From Planctomycetota bacterium (GTDB lineage: Bacteria > Planctomycetota > Phycisphaerae > Sedimentisphaerales > Anaerohalosphaeraceae): a stretch of 33,155 nt of DNA. The notes beneath the pieces are model-generated. The model was not told the DNA's origin. It saw nothing but the letters and a program-made list of their open reading frames with translations, and did no database searches. Positions 7,008-15,889 of this stretch are shown piece by piece. Location of the stretch: the NCBI GenBank assembly GCA_021157685.1, contig JAGGWF010000035.1, forward strand, positions 1-33,155, in the 5' to 3' direction. A program made the position numbers and the translations under genes. Each line of letters starts with the position of its first letter. Positions within the stretch are counted from its first letter, which is position 1.

Positions 7008-9455
7008 TTATTTTTGCTTTCTTATAACATTTTGAAGATATTTAAAATTATACTTACAGGCACGCAACTCGCCTTTCAAATTAGTTGGATTGCCGGCTGG
7101 CAGTTGCTCATTTTTTGCTGTTTTACTACCAAGTGCAATCGTTGCTTTATTAAATAAAGAATCAGTTTCAGTAAGCAATCTCTCTATATTCTCATCACAG
7201 ACAAATTGAGCGCTTTTAGTTTCAATTATTCTTTTGATCTTCAATATATTTTCTTTGATTTTCGTAAGCGATTCAATCGCTTCTGGATTATCTGTACCTG
7301 CCCACCAGTTATTGGGGTAATCTCTTTTGAGAAGAATGTTGTCAATTCTGAAAATCACGGAAGAAGCTATTTTCTGAGGAAGTATTGGCAGATATTTTTC
7401 CATAGATGCTTTGTCGAAATAGTCCGGGTTATAGAATGGCGGGACATCACTCATTTCAACAACAACCTTGCCATTCTTTTTGTAATAAACGGGGAATTCA
7501 CTAACCGAAATAATCTGCTTAGGAGCATCAGCCATACCAAGAGCCTTGCACCATCTCCCAAAGAAGTTATGGTTTTCAATAGTGACTTCCCACCAATAGC
7601 CCATATAGCCGGTATCTGTCCATCGCTTTTGGTGAGTTAGGTATGTAATCAGTTTCTGAATATCTTTAGCATCTTCTGACATGCCTCTTTGCCCCAAAGC
7701 ACCCATCACATCTCCATAGCTGTAAAAATTTCTTGGCTGAATCCACTTGCCATTAATATAAAGCCCATCCTTTTCAGATATCTTGAATGCCGACCTTCCT
7801 TTTTCAAAGGATTGTTTATATCTGGAATCCCGGGTTAATTCATAAGCTCTCCATAAAGCCATCATATCTCTTGCACCAAGACGACCCTCCTTCACAAGTT
7901 TACCTGCCCAGGTTTTCATCCATTTTTTATAATAATCGCTTTTCTCAGGATTGTTAAATCTGCCAGGCATGTTATAAATCATAGACAGATAGCAAGCACC
8001 ACTTGCATACTCATGATAGTTGCTGCTCTTTCGGCCTCTTTTCCACATCGCAATGCGATCATCAACCAGTTTTGTGGCAATATTTACAGCGTCCTGGCTG
8101 AAATCACCTCCAAATTCATCCTCTTGCTCATCAAACATGGTAAGAACATATGCGGCAGCAGGAAACGCGCAAACAGGTTCCTCAAGCCAGGCACTTTCTG
8201 TACAGAGACGGCCGGACATGCCAACTTGGCCGGTCGAGCAAATATTACGAGCAATATGATGTAAATGGCTCAAACTCAAGGACGGGTCAACACCTTGAAA
8301 CCGTTCCATCCAAACAGTTTTCTGAATATCTGTTTTATCGTCATATTCAAAATCAACACGATAATATCCGCCAGAGTAGACATCAGCCATAACATCTGTT
8401 TTGCCCTCTGTGCCAGGATAAGCCTGCTGGAAAGACGATTCTGAATCATCACTCCAATGTACCATAATCTTTGAAGGCGTCTCTCTCCATCCAAACATCA
8501 TAGCATTTTGATATTCAAACCCACTCCTATCAGCATCTTTAGTGTAAATTATTATGTAGCTGTAGTCAGGATTTTCGACAGACCAAGGCTTTGATGATAT
8601 TTCGCTGCCATCGGGCAGTTGTATTGTTTCCGGGATTTCTGTGGGGTAAGGCGCCGAAAACCCCATTCCTTTGTCTGTTAAATTTGAGAACACAAGTTGA
8701 GCTTTTTGGCGATTCGCATCAGCAGGCATACTCAAAGTCAACTCAAGCACCTTATCTTGAAGTCCTTCCCAGCCAACGCCCTTTATTTTTATAGACGCTG
8801 TTTCTGGACAAGCATAAAGACGCTCTGTTGTAAAGGACTGCCCATTCTCATCAGCAAGATTACACTTCAAATCCTTAAATTTCATATCAGAGTCATCATG
8901 CCATTCCCCGTTAACCTGAACACGAGGCCAGACTAATGCCAGTTTCTCTGGTGCAGTATCAGGTAAATTGCGAGCTATGAGTTTACTTGCGGAATATCCA
9001 GAAGCAGGACTGAAATTAGGGCCTGACTTATGAGTTGGACTTACAAATGACACTTGCCTTTCAGTTCCTGAATAAACCAACCATAAGGCATCAGCATTTT
9101 GGTAATGCGAATCATACATCGCTTTATAAATCTTTTTGATCAGTTCAATCCTGACAACAGGAGTATAAATTGCCTCTTCACAAAAGGATAATAAATCAAG
9201 CCCGGTATTACCGAAATAATACAAGTCAGGAAAACGCTCTGTTGAAATCTTGCCTCTACCTATAAAATTTTCACTTAGTGCCGGAAGATTCGATGAATCA
9301 TAAAATAGTGCCTGCATGTAATTTCCAACACGCCAATTGGCCTCTTCATAGCTATAAGGTGCTTCATCCTGAGTCATAAGCTCCCATGCAAAAATGCAGG
9401 ATTGAATACTCAATAATACTCCAAAAACGAATGTGATTATTTTTTTACTATTCAC
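7008..9455 (-). CDS. Large secreted protein, putative carbohydrate-active enzyme, unknown family (paralogue 1)
   Basis: This 815-residue protein begins with a Sec signal (KK, then a hydrophobic core ending IFA near residue 23). I do not recognise the family. After an N-terminal region with YTPVVRIELIKKI (about 97-109) comes a beta-rich part to about residue 380, then a helix-rich part (about 380-650) with repeated W/Y-containing helices such as MMALWRAYELTRDSRY, resembling an alpha/alpha toroid of glycosidases or polysaccharide lyases, and a charged helical C-terminus. The start is GTG with AAGGAG seven bases upstream, 16 bp after the stop of the neighbouring 963-residue protein, with which it shares the PVVR[LI]EL[VI][RK]K motif and general layout. 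The two are almost certainly co-transcribed. A role in extracellular or periplasmic glycan breakdown is inferred from context only. Confidence 0.72.
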   Translation of the reverse strand: MNSKKIITFVFGVLLSIQSCIFAWELMTQDEAPYSYEEANWRVGNYMQALFYDSSNLPALSENFIGRGKISTERFPDLYYFGNTGLDLLSFCEEAIYTPVVRIELIKKIYKAMYDSHYQNADALWLVYSGTERQVSFVSPTHKSGPNFSPASGYSASKLIARNLPDTAPEKLALVWPRVQVNGEWHDDSDMKFKDLKCNLADENGQSFTTERLYACPETASIKIKGVGWEGLQDKVLELTLSMPADANRQKAQLVFSNLTDKGMGFSAPYPTEIPETIQLPDGSEISSKPWSVENPDYSYIIIYTKDADRSGFEYQNAMMFGWRETPSKIMVHWSDDSESSFQQAYPGTEGKTDVMADVYSGGYYRVDFEYDDKTDIQKTVWMERFQGVDPSLSLSHLHHIARNICSTGQVGMSGRLCTESAWLEEPVCAFPAAAYVLTMFDEQEDEFGGDFSQDAVNIATKLVDDRIAMWKRGRKSSNYHEYASGACYLSMIYNMPGRFNNPEKSDYYKKWMKTWAGKLVKEGRLGARDMMALWRAYELTRDSRYKQSFEKGRSAFKISEKDGLYINGKWIQPRNFYSYGDVMGALGQRGMSEDAKDIQKLITYLTHQKRWTDTGYMGYWWEVTIENHNFFGRWCKALGMADAPKQIISVSEFPVYYKKNGKVVVEMSDVPPFYNPDYFDKASMEKYLPILPQKIASSVIFRIDNILLKRDYPNNWWAGTDNPEAIESLTKIKENILKIKRIIETKSAQFVCDENIERLLTETDSLFNKATIALGSKTAKNEQLPAGNPTNLKGELRACKYNFKYLQNVIRKQK

Positions 9456-9471
9456 TAAAAAACTCCTTTTC

Positions 9472-12363
9472 TTATTTGCTCCATTTCCTTAGACTAAATT
9501 CGCCTAGGGTGAAGCCGCTGCCTTTGCCGTACCGGGCATTGGAAAGTCTGACATATATATTTTCAGAATCAAACACACCGTAGACCGTCAGCCGCCTCAA
9601 AAATGCGCCATGGCCGTCGTAGGCAGCCAGATCGTCCGCATTGGTGAATCTCATATAGATACAACCGTTACGGTTAAGATATTGGGTAACATCCACTATT
9701 CTAAGCCACGCGGCATTCGGCAACCGCTGGTCATTTCTGGTTTTTACCAGACTTGCATTCAGCAACTCATCCCAGTTTTTGCCGTCTTTGGAAAACTGTA
9801 CTTTGTAGGAATTACCCACAATAAGTTCCAAATGGCACTCAACTACATCAGCCAGGCCAAGCTTATAAATAAAGTAGCCATCCTTTTCTACATAACGACA
9901 GTACTCGCGCAGAACCGTTGTTTTGCTCTGTTCTGTAATAAAAGCAGTATCATCTTCGGGCGTAATTACCGACATTTTTAATAACTCATCCGGACTTCCG
10001 GTAAGAAATGAAATGTCAAGAGAATGCCTCGTTTGTTTTTCACTCCAGGTATTTAACCTTTCATACCATCTTTTACCATCAGGAGAAACTTCCACCGTAT
10101 AACCATCGCCTGACATAGTCATGTCTATCGCTGCACCCATTGCACCGGCAGTATCGAACTTATAAATAACAGGCTTGTCCTTTTTTCGAAAGACTCGACG
10201 ACCTGTTGATAATTTTCCGCTGGACTGGACAAGGTATTCGCTTTCAGTTTTGTCTCCAGGTTTGAATGTCATTGCGGCAATGTCGTATTCAATCTTTTTG
10301 TCTTCTTTTGAAAGTACTATCAGCTTATCTCCTGCCTTTGGGAAATAAGGATTATCCAGAATTGGCTGTCCTGTGATTTTGACATTGCCTTTAGCATCAT
10401 ATATCGGAAAGGCACCTAACGGTAAAACATATTTTTTCTCTTGTGGGATATCGCAGCCCTTTAAGCTGTAACCCACATATTCAGGATTAGCGTCGTCCTG
10501 CGCCCACGGCCCGGCACCGGCATCGTTCCATAACCTCTTAACGGGCACATCCGGACTATGCCATCCGTTGGGAACATCCAGATTTATCAGTTTATCAACC
10601 TTGTCCATTTTGCCAGCATGCCCCCATGCGCCCAGTGGTAAAGAACCGGAATATGTCTCAAATCCACCCGGTGCTTTAATGGCCTTACCATAACGATATA
10701 TACCCTTTTCATCAATATCATAAACCATCATAGCTCTCTTGTATGCATCAAGATATTCCTTGTTGCCTGTTGCATCATAGGCCATCCATACGGCCCGCAT
10801 AGAATAAAAATGTGCCCATCCACCCATCCACCCTTTACCATCATAGCCAGATTCAGGAGTAAGCATCCTGTGAGTCATTTTATCAATCCATGGTTTGTAC
10901 TTGGCGATAAGTCTCTTGTCATTAAGCAATTGGCCAATTTTTACCATCCAGACAGCGGCTCTGACTTCACTGAAAACCCTTATGAATTTCATATTATTAT
11001 TCTCAGGAAGCAACATCGCATCGACCGCCTCTTCGGCCTGGATTCTTGCGGTAATGGCAAACGGGTCATTGTACATAGATAATAAATAGGCGCCAGCGGC
11101 CATACCTGCAGGAATATTATTGAGCAATTGCTGAGCGGGAAAACCATTGTGCATTAGCTTGCCTGTTTCAAGAAAACATTCAGCATTGCTGAATATGTAT
11201 CCCATATCTTTATAGTTAACCCATGCGAAAGGGTATAGCCACACCTTCCCTTTTGTTTTGTCAGCGATGCTGTCATATGAAACCCTAATCTGGCCATAAC
11301 CGTTTTCCGCCAGGGCCTCAACTTGAGTCGGCTTTCCATCCCACATAATTAATAAAGCTCTTGAATACCCGGGGCAAGCCCAGGCGGTCTGCTTGGATAC
11401 TATTAAATATTGAAAATCAGGCGAACTAAATACTCTATTGCCATCTTCTTTGGAACTATAGGTCGTTGTCCTGTCCGGCAAATGTATAATACCGGTAGCC
11501 TCTTTATCTCCAAGTAGCGCCATCGGTTCGCCAGATGCGCCTACGACAATATCCAACATTTCAGCGTCATCCGAGGAAAAACCAAACTCCAAAGGCATAT
11601 CCTCATCACTGAACCAATACTTGCCTGTAAATTCGACATGCTTTCCCTCAAGATTATAATCACGATTAAAAACAAACGGCGACTCATTCCAATATTCCGA
11701 CAAAGCTTTTTTGGCCAATCCGCCACCGCTTGCTGGTTCGCGGGCTACTCTTGCGCTACCGGCATCGGCAGGTTCATCGGTATAACCGAACTTACCGGTC
11801 TCATACCACACATCATCAATCTTTGCTCTGAAACCTATTTTTGTATAACCTGTTACAGCATCGCCCCATGTGGAAAGAAGCAGTCTACCCTGGCTTGAGA
11901 CACCTCTGTCGTCGAAGATCAAAAAAGTTTTCCCCCCATTTCTATGTCGAAACGAGTAATACGCTTTTGTCCCGGGATAGCGTGCTGCCATAAGACCTTT
12001 GGCCAATTTCCGCACCAATTCCAGCCTGACCACCGGTGAATAGCGATCCTCAAAAACCAATGCCTCAATAAATCTGGCATTATCATCCGGGAACTGCAAA
12101 TGCCACGCATCCCACGAATTAATATCGTAATCGAGGTGCGTATAGCTTGACATATTGATGCGCTTATCCAGCAGGTTCTCATTATAATTTATGCCAAGGT
12201 AATTAAGCTCGACAAGGCTATACGGTGCGAACGAATGCCTCAACTTGTCCAGCGGCCCTAAGGGCTCAACGCCGCCAAACCATCCATCCGCAGATGAACA
12301 CAATGCCAAAGTAAATAAAACTGTGAGCAATGGCCCTGCCGTCTTTCTCGTTTTGTATGTCAT
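9472..12363 (-). CDS. Large secreted protein with C-terminal beta-sandwich repeats, unknown family (paralogue 2)
   Basis: This 963-residue protein has a Sec signal (TYKTRKTAGPLLTVLFTLAL, cleavage near residue 27). The frame opens nine codons earlier at 12390, but the start at 12363 has AGGAG eight bases ahead. It shares with the following gene the motif YSPVVRLELVRKL (about 108-120), a beta-rich middle and a helix-rich section (about 440-640) with Trp/Tyr-rich helices such as YSMRAVWMAYDATGNKEYL, suggestive of an alpha/alpha barrel. The C-terminal 250 residues contain two related units, each with Y-x-V-x-x-S-x-D-G-K-x-W followed by LN, which look like tandem carbohydrate-binding-type beta sandwiches and are absent from the paralogue. 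I cannot assign a known family. The context suggests an exported glycan-active enzyme with an added binding region. Confidence 0.72.
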   Translation of the reverse strand: MTYKTRKTAGPLLTVLFTLALCSSADGWFGGVEPLGPLDKLRHSFAPYSLVELNYLGINYNENLLDKRINMSSYTHLDYDINSWDAWHLQFPDDNARFIEALVFEDRYSPVVRLELVRKLAKGLMAARYPGTKAYYSFRHRNGGKTFLIFDDRGVSSQGRLLLSTWGDAVTGYTKIGFRAKIDDVWYETGKFGYTDEPADAGSARVAREPASGGGLAKKALSEYWNESPFVFNRDYNLEGKHVEFTGKYWFSDEDMPLEFGFSSDDAEMLDIVVGASGEPMALLGDKEATGIIHLPDRTTTYSSKEDGNRVFSSPDFQYLIVSKQTAWACPGYSRALLIMWDGKPTQVEALAENGYGQIRVSYDSIADKTKGKVWLYPFAWVNYKDMGYIFSNAECFLETGKLMHNGFPAQQLLNNIPAGMAAGAYLLSMYNDPFAITARIQAEEAVDAMLLPENNNMKFIRVFSEVRAAVWMVKIGQLLNDKRLIAKYKPWIDKMTHRMLTPESGYDGKGWMGGWAHFYSMRAVWMAYDATGNKEYLDAYKRAMMVYDIDEKGIYRYGKAIKAPGGFETYSGSLPLGAWGHAGKMDKVDKLINLDVPNGWHSPDVPVKRLWNDAGAGPWAQDDANPEYVGYSLKGCDIPQEKKYVLPLGAFPIYDAKGNVKITGQPILDNPYFPKAGDKLIVLSKEDKKIEYDIAAMTFKPGDKTESEYLVQSSGKLSTGRRVFRKKDKPVIYKFDTAGAMGAAIDMTMSGDGYTVEVSPDGKRWYERLNTWSEKQTRHSLDISFLTGSPDELLKMSVITPEDDTAFITEQSKTTVLREYCRYVEKDGYFIYKLGLADVVECHLELIVGNSYKVQFSKDGKNWDELLNASLVKTRNDQRLPNAAWLRIVDVTQYLNRNGCIYMRFTNADDLAAYDGHGAFLRRLTVYGVFDSENIYVRLSNARYGKGSGFTLGEFSLRKWSK

Positions 12364-12405
12364 ATTCAGTGCTCCTAAAATTATTGACATTTTTCATTTA
12401 CAGAG

Positions 12406-12446
12406 TTAGCTGGGATTTCCCATATAATATTTTATATCCTAGCTTA
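12406..12446. repeat. Imperfect inverted repeat upstream of secreted-protein pair
   Basis: The arms TTAGCTGGGAT and ATCCTAGCTTA (9 of 11 positions pair) flank a 19-base AT-rich centre. It lies about 45-85 bp upstream of the gene starting at 12363, between that start and a candidate promoter, so it would sit in the 5' leader as a hairpin or act as an operator. The assignment is by eye only. Confidence 0.35.
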
Positions 12447-12482
12447 ACTACGCCGCTGGATCTCTTTCCTAATTATTTCACT

Positions 12483-12511
12483 ATTTTACCTATTGTCTAA
12501 AGTAGATTCAA
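12483..12511 (-). promoter_or_regulatory. Candidate sigma70-type promoter for the secreted-protein pair
   Basis: On the minus strand TTGAAT (12511-12506) and TAAAAT (12488-12483) are separated by 17 bp, a reasonable -35/-10 pair. It would start transcription about 110 bp upstream of the gene at 12363. AT-rich DNA gives such matches by chance, so this is tentative. Confidence 0.3.
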
Positions 12512-12520
12512 CTCATAAGT

Positions 12521-12547
12521 GCGACTGAGTCGCCAAAATTATGGCGA
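12521..12547. promoter_or_regulatory. Two overlapping palindromes upstream of candidate promoter
   Basis: GCGACTGAGTCGC (12521-12533) is a perfect 6+1+6 palindrome. It overlaps by four bases with TCGCCAAAATTATGGCGA (12530-12547), which is palindromic except for one central pair. Together they lie just upstream of the candidate -35 for the secreted-protein operon, in the 285-bp gap 12364-12648. They could be an operator pair or alternative hairpins that exclude each other. The remainder of the gap shows only a weak TTTTGT/ACAAAA stem at 12597-12611. Confidence 0.4.
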
Positions 12548-12648
12548 TCTGGTATATACTCTCTCACTGAATTTTAGTTACCTCAATAACTATCCATTTT
12601 GTCAAACAAAAGTTATCCAAGTGTCCGCCATCTGTTTAGCACCTCAGT

Positions 12649-13644
12649 CTATTTCAGATATTTATCCAGAAAATCCAGCAGCGTTTGCACACTGTCTGTT
12701 TGACAATTCGCTTCATGCGGAACGATTGGGAAGGCATGCTTACCCCCCTTTATCCTCACAAACTCATTTTCTACAGAATTGCCATCTAATAACTCGTGAA
12801 GGCGTCTCCCTTGGTCAAAAGGAACGACCTCGTCAGCATCACCGTGGATAATCAGAGTGGGTGGCGTTCTGCTGGAGACATAGCTCAATGGAGTCGCCCA
12901 ATAAAGTTCTTTCGCTGGATTCACGGTTTTCTCGTCAATGAACGACTCCAGGCCACAGCGATAAACATCCGTGATACCATATAAACTTACCACCACCGCA
13001 AGAGAATTAGATTGATCTCTATACTGTCCGCCTTTATTGAGACATTCATCATCCGCTGTATATCCCGTTAACAAGGCAAGATGCCCACCAGCCGATTCAC
13101 CCATAACCACTATCCTATCGGGCTGAATATGCAATAGCGCCGAATATTTCTTTAGGAACCTCACCGCAGTTTTACAATCATATAAATTCTCCGGCCAGGC
13201 AATTTGTCTTTTTGTGCCGTGATTATCCGCCCGTTGCATGAGCTTGTAATTAATGGACAAGACCGCATACCCCCCTTTGGTCAGCTCTCTCGCCAGAGAC
13301 ACTGAAAGATAACCTGCCTTATCCCCCTCGGCCCAACCACCCCCATGTATTTCCAACACGACGGGGTATGTTTTGTTGACATCCGATGCAAAAGAGACCG
13401 GTAAATATAAGTCTGATTTTTCTTTTCTAAGGCCCTCTCCAAGGTATTCGATATCCTGGTATAGAACATAGCTGTATCCAGATTCATTGATGACCGCTCC
13501 CTTTACGGACAGTATTTTTTTCAACTCCGGCCCATGGCAAACAGATGCATCTTCGTTTATAAATGCCTCTGCAGCACCATCAGTTCTATTGTCTGCACAG
13601 CCGAATAAAACTAACAGCGTCAATAATGCACAAAAAAGTACCAT
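12649..13644 (-). CDS. Alpha/beta-hydrolase esterase, BD-FAE/lipase-like lipoprotein
   Basis: This 331-residue enzyme has a lipoprotein signal with lipobox LFGC (C16), so it should be anchored in the envelope. The fold is an alpha/beta hydrolase: oxyanion-hole HGGGW (100-104), nucleophile elbow GESAGG with S184, HGDADEVVP with D271 as the likely acid, and GGKHAF with H303. This arrangement is typical of the esterase/lipase group that includes bifunctional feruloyl and acetyl-xylan esterases. In this setting it probably removes ester groups (acetyl or aromatic) from a polysaccharide; the precise substrate is inference. It lies 26 bp after the UroD-like gene and probably belongs to the unit starting at 15812. 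Confidence 0.87.
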   Translation of the reverse strand: MVLFCALLTLLVLFGCADNRTDGAAEAFINEDASVCHGPELKKILSVKGAVINESGYSYVLYQDIEYLGEGLRKEKSDLYLPVSFASDVNKTYPVVLEIHGGGWAEGDKAGYLSVSLARELTKGGYAVLSINYKLMQRADNHGTKRQIAWPENLYDCKTAVRFLKKYSALLHIQPDRIVVMGESAGGHLALLTGYTADDECLNKGGQYRDQSNSLAVVVSLYGITDVYRCGLESFIDEKTVNPAKELYWATPLSYVSSRTPPTLIIHGDADEVVPFDQGRRLHELLDGNSVENEFVRIKGGKHAFPIVPHEANCQTDSVQTLLDFLDKYLK

Positions 13645-13670
13645 CTTAATTTCTTTCCTATTGCTTAAAC

Positions 13671-14684
13671 CTATCGATCCAATGCTGCCTCTGACATAGC
13701 CACGACATTTTCAGGTGACACATTCGGCAGCAGGGCTTCATGGCTCGGACTAATAATAACATTCGGTCCCAGAAGATCTTTAACCCGGGTCGTTTCCGCT
13801 TTCACATCTTTAGGGTTGCCATTGACGAGTAAATCCTGGGTATCAATTCCACCCATAAAAGCAACCTTTCCCTTAAAATCTCTTGCCAATGTTTCAGCAT
13901 CCATATTCGCAGCCAATGCCTGAAGAGGATGCAAACAATCAACACCGGAATCTATCAGTGTATCTATAACACTGTGTATAGAACCGCAGGAATGCAAAAT
14001 CACCTGACACCCATATCCCTTCGCCTGCTCAATAAACTTTTGCGTCCACGGTAAAATAAATTCGTTAAATTGAACAGAACCGCATATCAATCCGCTTTGA
14101 GTGCCAAAATCGTTACCAAAGAAAAAGCCGTCCATTTTATCCCCCGCAACCTTAAAAAAACGCTCATTGGCCTCATAATAAAATTGGCAGATTCTATCTG
14201 TCGCCGCATGTATCAATTCTGGATTTAAATGCATATTCATCAAATAGTTTTCCATGCCGAACAATTCCATCAAGTCATGATAAAAACAGCACCAAAAACC
14301 ACTTGCACGATAACAATCACCCGCATTGTCAAGATTTTGTATACCTTCATCGAAATTCAAATAGTCCGGATTGGGCCAATCATATTTTTCTATTTCACTG
14401 ACCTTTTCAACCTCTGCCAGCGGGCCCGCTCCGCTAAGCGTTCCCTTTTTACCATAATCGAATATCGGCTTTCCATCAGGATGTTGATATACAGATCCCT
14501 CAAACTGAGTACAAATCCACCTGAAATCATCCCCCAGTTTATGACGAATTTCTTCCTGCGAGTCCGTACCGAAATAATCATAATAAATGGGCCAGGTTTT
14601 CGGGTCGGGATTGCCCAGCCAAAAACCGCAACGGCCTGTATTCGTGCCGGAAATTATAGAATGAATCTTTTCCCTGCTCGTCAT
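13671..14684 (-). CDS. Uroporphyrinogen decarboxylase-like protein (corrinoid methyltransferase-type)
   Basis: The protein (337 residues) has the UroD/MtaA-type TIM-barrel sequence pattern: an N-terminal MTSREKIHSIISG, a long middle, HSCGS at 231-235 (H231 and C233 fit the zinc-binding H-x-C motif of MtaA/CmuA-like methyltransferases), and FMGGIDTQDLLVNG near residue 275. The arginine-rich porphyrin-binding segment of genuine HemE is absent (the corresponding region reads RCGFWLGNP), so a role in haem synthesis is unlikely. Relatives move methyl groups to or from corrinoid or thiol carriers, but no corrinoid protein is encoded in the window. It follows the MBL-fold gene by 72 bp and has GGGAG nine bases before the start. 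Confidence 0.83.
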   Translation of the reverse strand: MTSREKIHSIISGTNTGRCGFWLGNPDPKTWPIYYDYFGTDSQEEIRHKLGDDFRWICTQFEGSVYQHPDGKPIFDYGKKGTLSGAGPLAEVEKVSEIEKYDWPNPDYLNFDEGIQNLDNAGDCYRASGFWCCFYHDLMELFGMENYLMNMHLNPELIHAATDRICQFYYEANERFFKVAGDKMDGFFFGNDFGTQSGLICGSVQFNEFILPWTQKFIEQAKGYGCQVILHSCGSIHSVIDTLIDSGVDCLHPLQALAANMDAETLARDFKGKVAFMGGIDTQDLLVNGNPKDVKAETTRVKDLLGPNVIISPSHEALLPNVSPENVVAMSEAALDR

Positions 14685-14756
14685 TACCAGATACTCCCTT
14701 ATAACTCACAACTGATCGATAGTCAGTTTGAAGTGTCAAGTGCCAAAGGTTGAAAA

Positions 14757-15812
14757 CTATTTCCTATCATACCTGTAGGGTTCACCCCAAAATAGATGAA
14801 TCACTCTGTCTTGACTTTTTTGCCAAAATAGATAACTCTTCCAAAAGGGAATACGAGATTCTATAGAATGGCTCATCTCATTGGCATGGCCCGGTAAAAT
14901 AATTTTAGGACGCAAACCCGCTGCGACTCTGTCAGGAAAGGCGGTCCAAGAGTTCACCATAAGTACATCGACATTAACATCTTTGTGCACCGTATCAAGC
15001 CACTTAAAATCATCATTCCAGCTCTGGTCTCCGGAATGAGCAACTGTAATATTATTGGGCAAGGTAATCACTGTGAAATTATTATCAACCGCCGCATCAT
15101 CTGAGATGGCCTGGTGCCCCGGATAGATACGCACTAATATTTCCGCATCTGTCTCAGGAACCACAAACTTACTTTCTTTACCATCCGCCAGCCAATGTGT
15201 TACCCTGCCATAGAAATCTTCTTTCACAAATACCCCTGGTGGGGTAATTACCGGCTTGTTTTGTGACAAGAACTCTCCGGCAACAAATGAATCTGCATGA
15301 TCACCATGTATATGGCTAACAAAGAGAATGTCACATAATTCGACCATTTTTTTAGCCAGATTCTTATGCAAATCCTCATCTCCCTCTTTTCTCAGGGATG
15401 GAGGCAATCGGATCAAATCAAATGCGACCGTTATTTCAGATGTCTTAACAACATAGGACAGGTTATAAATATTCCATACTACCGCGCCCGTTTTGACTTT
15501 GGTTTCCTTGATACTCTCAAGTGCTTTCTCGTATCTACCGAGAAACATCTCTTTCAGACAATTATCGTGTGGAGAGGGATAATGAGTCAGGGCATCGACC
15601 AGATATAAAGCATTTTTCCTTTCAATAGAATGATAACCCGGTTTTTCATTATCGAAGTATGACCCCAATTCTTTGGAAAAAATCACATTCTGTGTTTTAT
15701 AATACTCCAAATCATTCGAGCTAAGAGACGCTCCTGTTCCAAAAGCTTCTGATAGAAACAGCACGGATCCCACAATACCCAAAAAGCAAATCTTCGACTG
15801 TCGAGTAGGCAT
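14757..15812 (-). CDS. Secreted metallo-beta-lactamase-fold hydrolase
   Basis: This 351-residue protein starts with a signal-like segment (basic, then hydrophobic to about residue 25). The metal motif SHIHGDHADS (H167, H169, D171, H172) identifies the metallo-beta-lactamase superfamily; HSGDQSW (about 258-264) supplies the bridging Asp, and LPGHANEM is a probable later His. The lack of lactamase-specific features and the HSGD/PGHA pattern point to the UlaG/Lactamase_B_2-type group, which contains lactonases and phosphodiesterases. The ribosome site AGGAGG is strong. The gene sits just downstream of the transposase remnant, so its upstream region was probably altered by that insertion. Function in the glycan locus is not clear; hydrolysis of a sugar lactone or ester is possible. 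Confidence 0.82.
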   Translation of the reverse strand: MPTRQSKICFLGIVGSVLFLSEAFGTGASLSSNDLEYYKTQNVIFSKELGSYFDNEKPGYHSIERKNALYLVDALTHYPSPHDNCLKEMFLGRYEKALESIKETKVKTGAVVWNIYNLSYVVKTSEITVAFDLIRLPPSLRKEGDEDLHKNLAKKMVELCDILFVSHIHGDHADSFVAGEFLSQNKPVITPPGVFVKEDFYGRVTHWLADGKESKFVVPETDAEILVRIYPGHQAISDDAAVDNNFTVITLPNNITVAHSGDQSWNDDFKWLDTVHKDVNVDVLMVNSWTAFPDRVAAGLRPKIILPGHANEMSHSIESRIPFWKSYLFWQKSQDRVIHLFWGEPYRYDRK

Positions 15813-15836
15813 GTCGCCTCCTATCTCAAATCAACA

Positions 15837-15857
15837 ACCACCAGTAGAACTGGTGGT
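15837..15857. repeat. Perfect 9-bp stem hairpin, probable IS200-type right-end structure
   Basis: Arms ACCACCAGT and ACTGGTGGT pair perfectly around the loop AGA. It lies 33 bp beyond the transposase-remnant stop and 25 bp before the start of the MBL-fold gene. Confidence 0.65.
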
Positions 15858-15863
15858 ATGAGG

Positions 15864-15884
15864 AAGGCCCCTAAAAGGGGCCTT
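15864..15884. terminator. GC-rich hairpin after transposase remnant
   Basis: Arms AAGGCCCC and GGGGCCTT (8 bp, extendable by one T-A pair) enclose a short A-rich loop. It lies directly after the transposase stop. It resembles an intrinsic terminator, though the T-run on the minus strand is missing, so it may instead be part of the element's end. If functional it would separate the kinase transcript from the MBL-fold gene. Confidence 0.5.
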
Positions 15885-15889
15885 TCGGC

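Noticed and set aside
13671-14684. HemE of haem biosynthesis
   Set aside because: The porphyrin-binding Arg segment is missing and the gene sits among carbohydrate genes; the H-x-C-G motif fits methyltransferase-type relatives.
14710-14750. Inverted repeat AACTGA/TCAGTT between UroD-like and MBL-fold genes
   Set aside because: Six-base arms with a seven-base loop in AT-rich DNA are too weak to call a terminator or operator.
15837-15884. CRISPR repeat or rho-independent terminator pair
   Set aside because: There are only two different hairpins without spacer-repeat periodicity; position after a transposase stump fits an insertion-sequence end better, with terminator activity possible for one.
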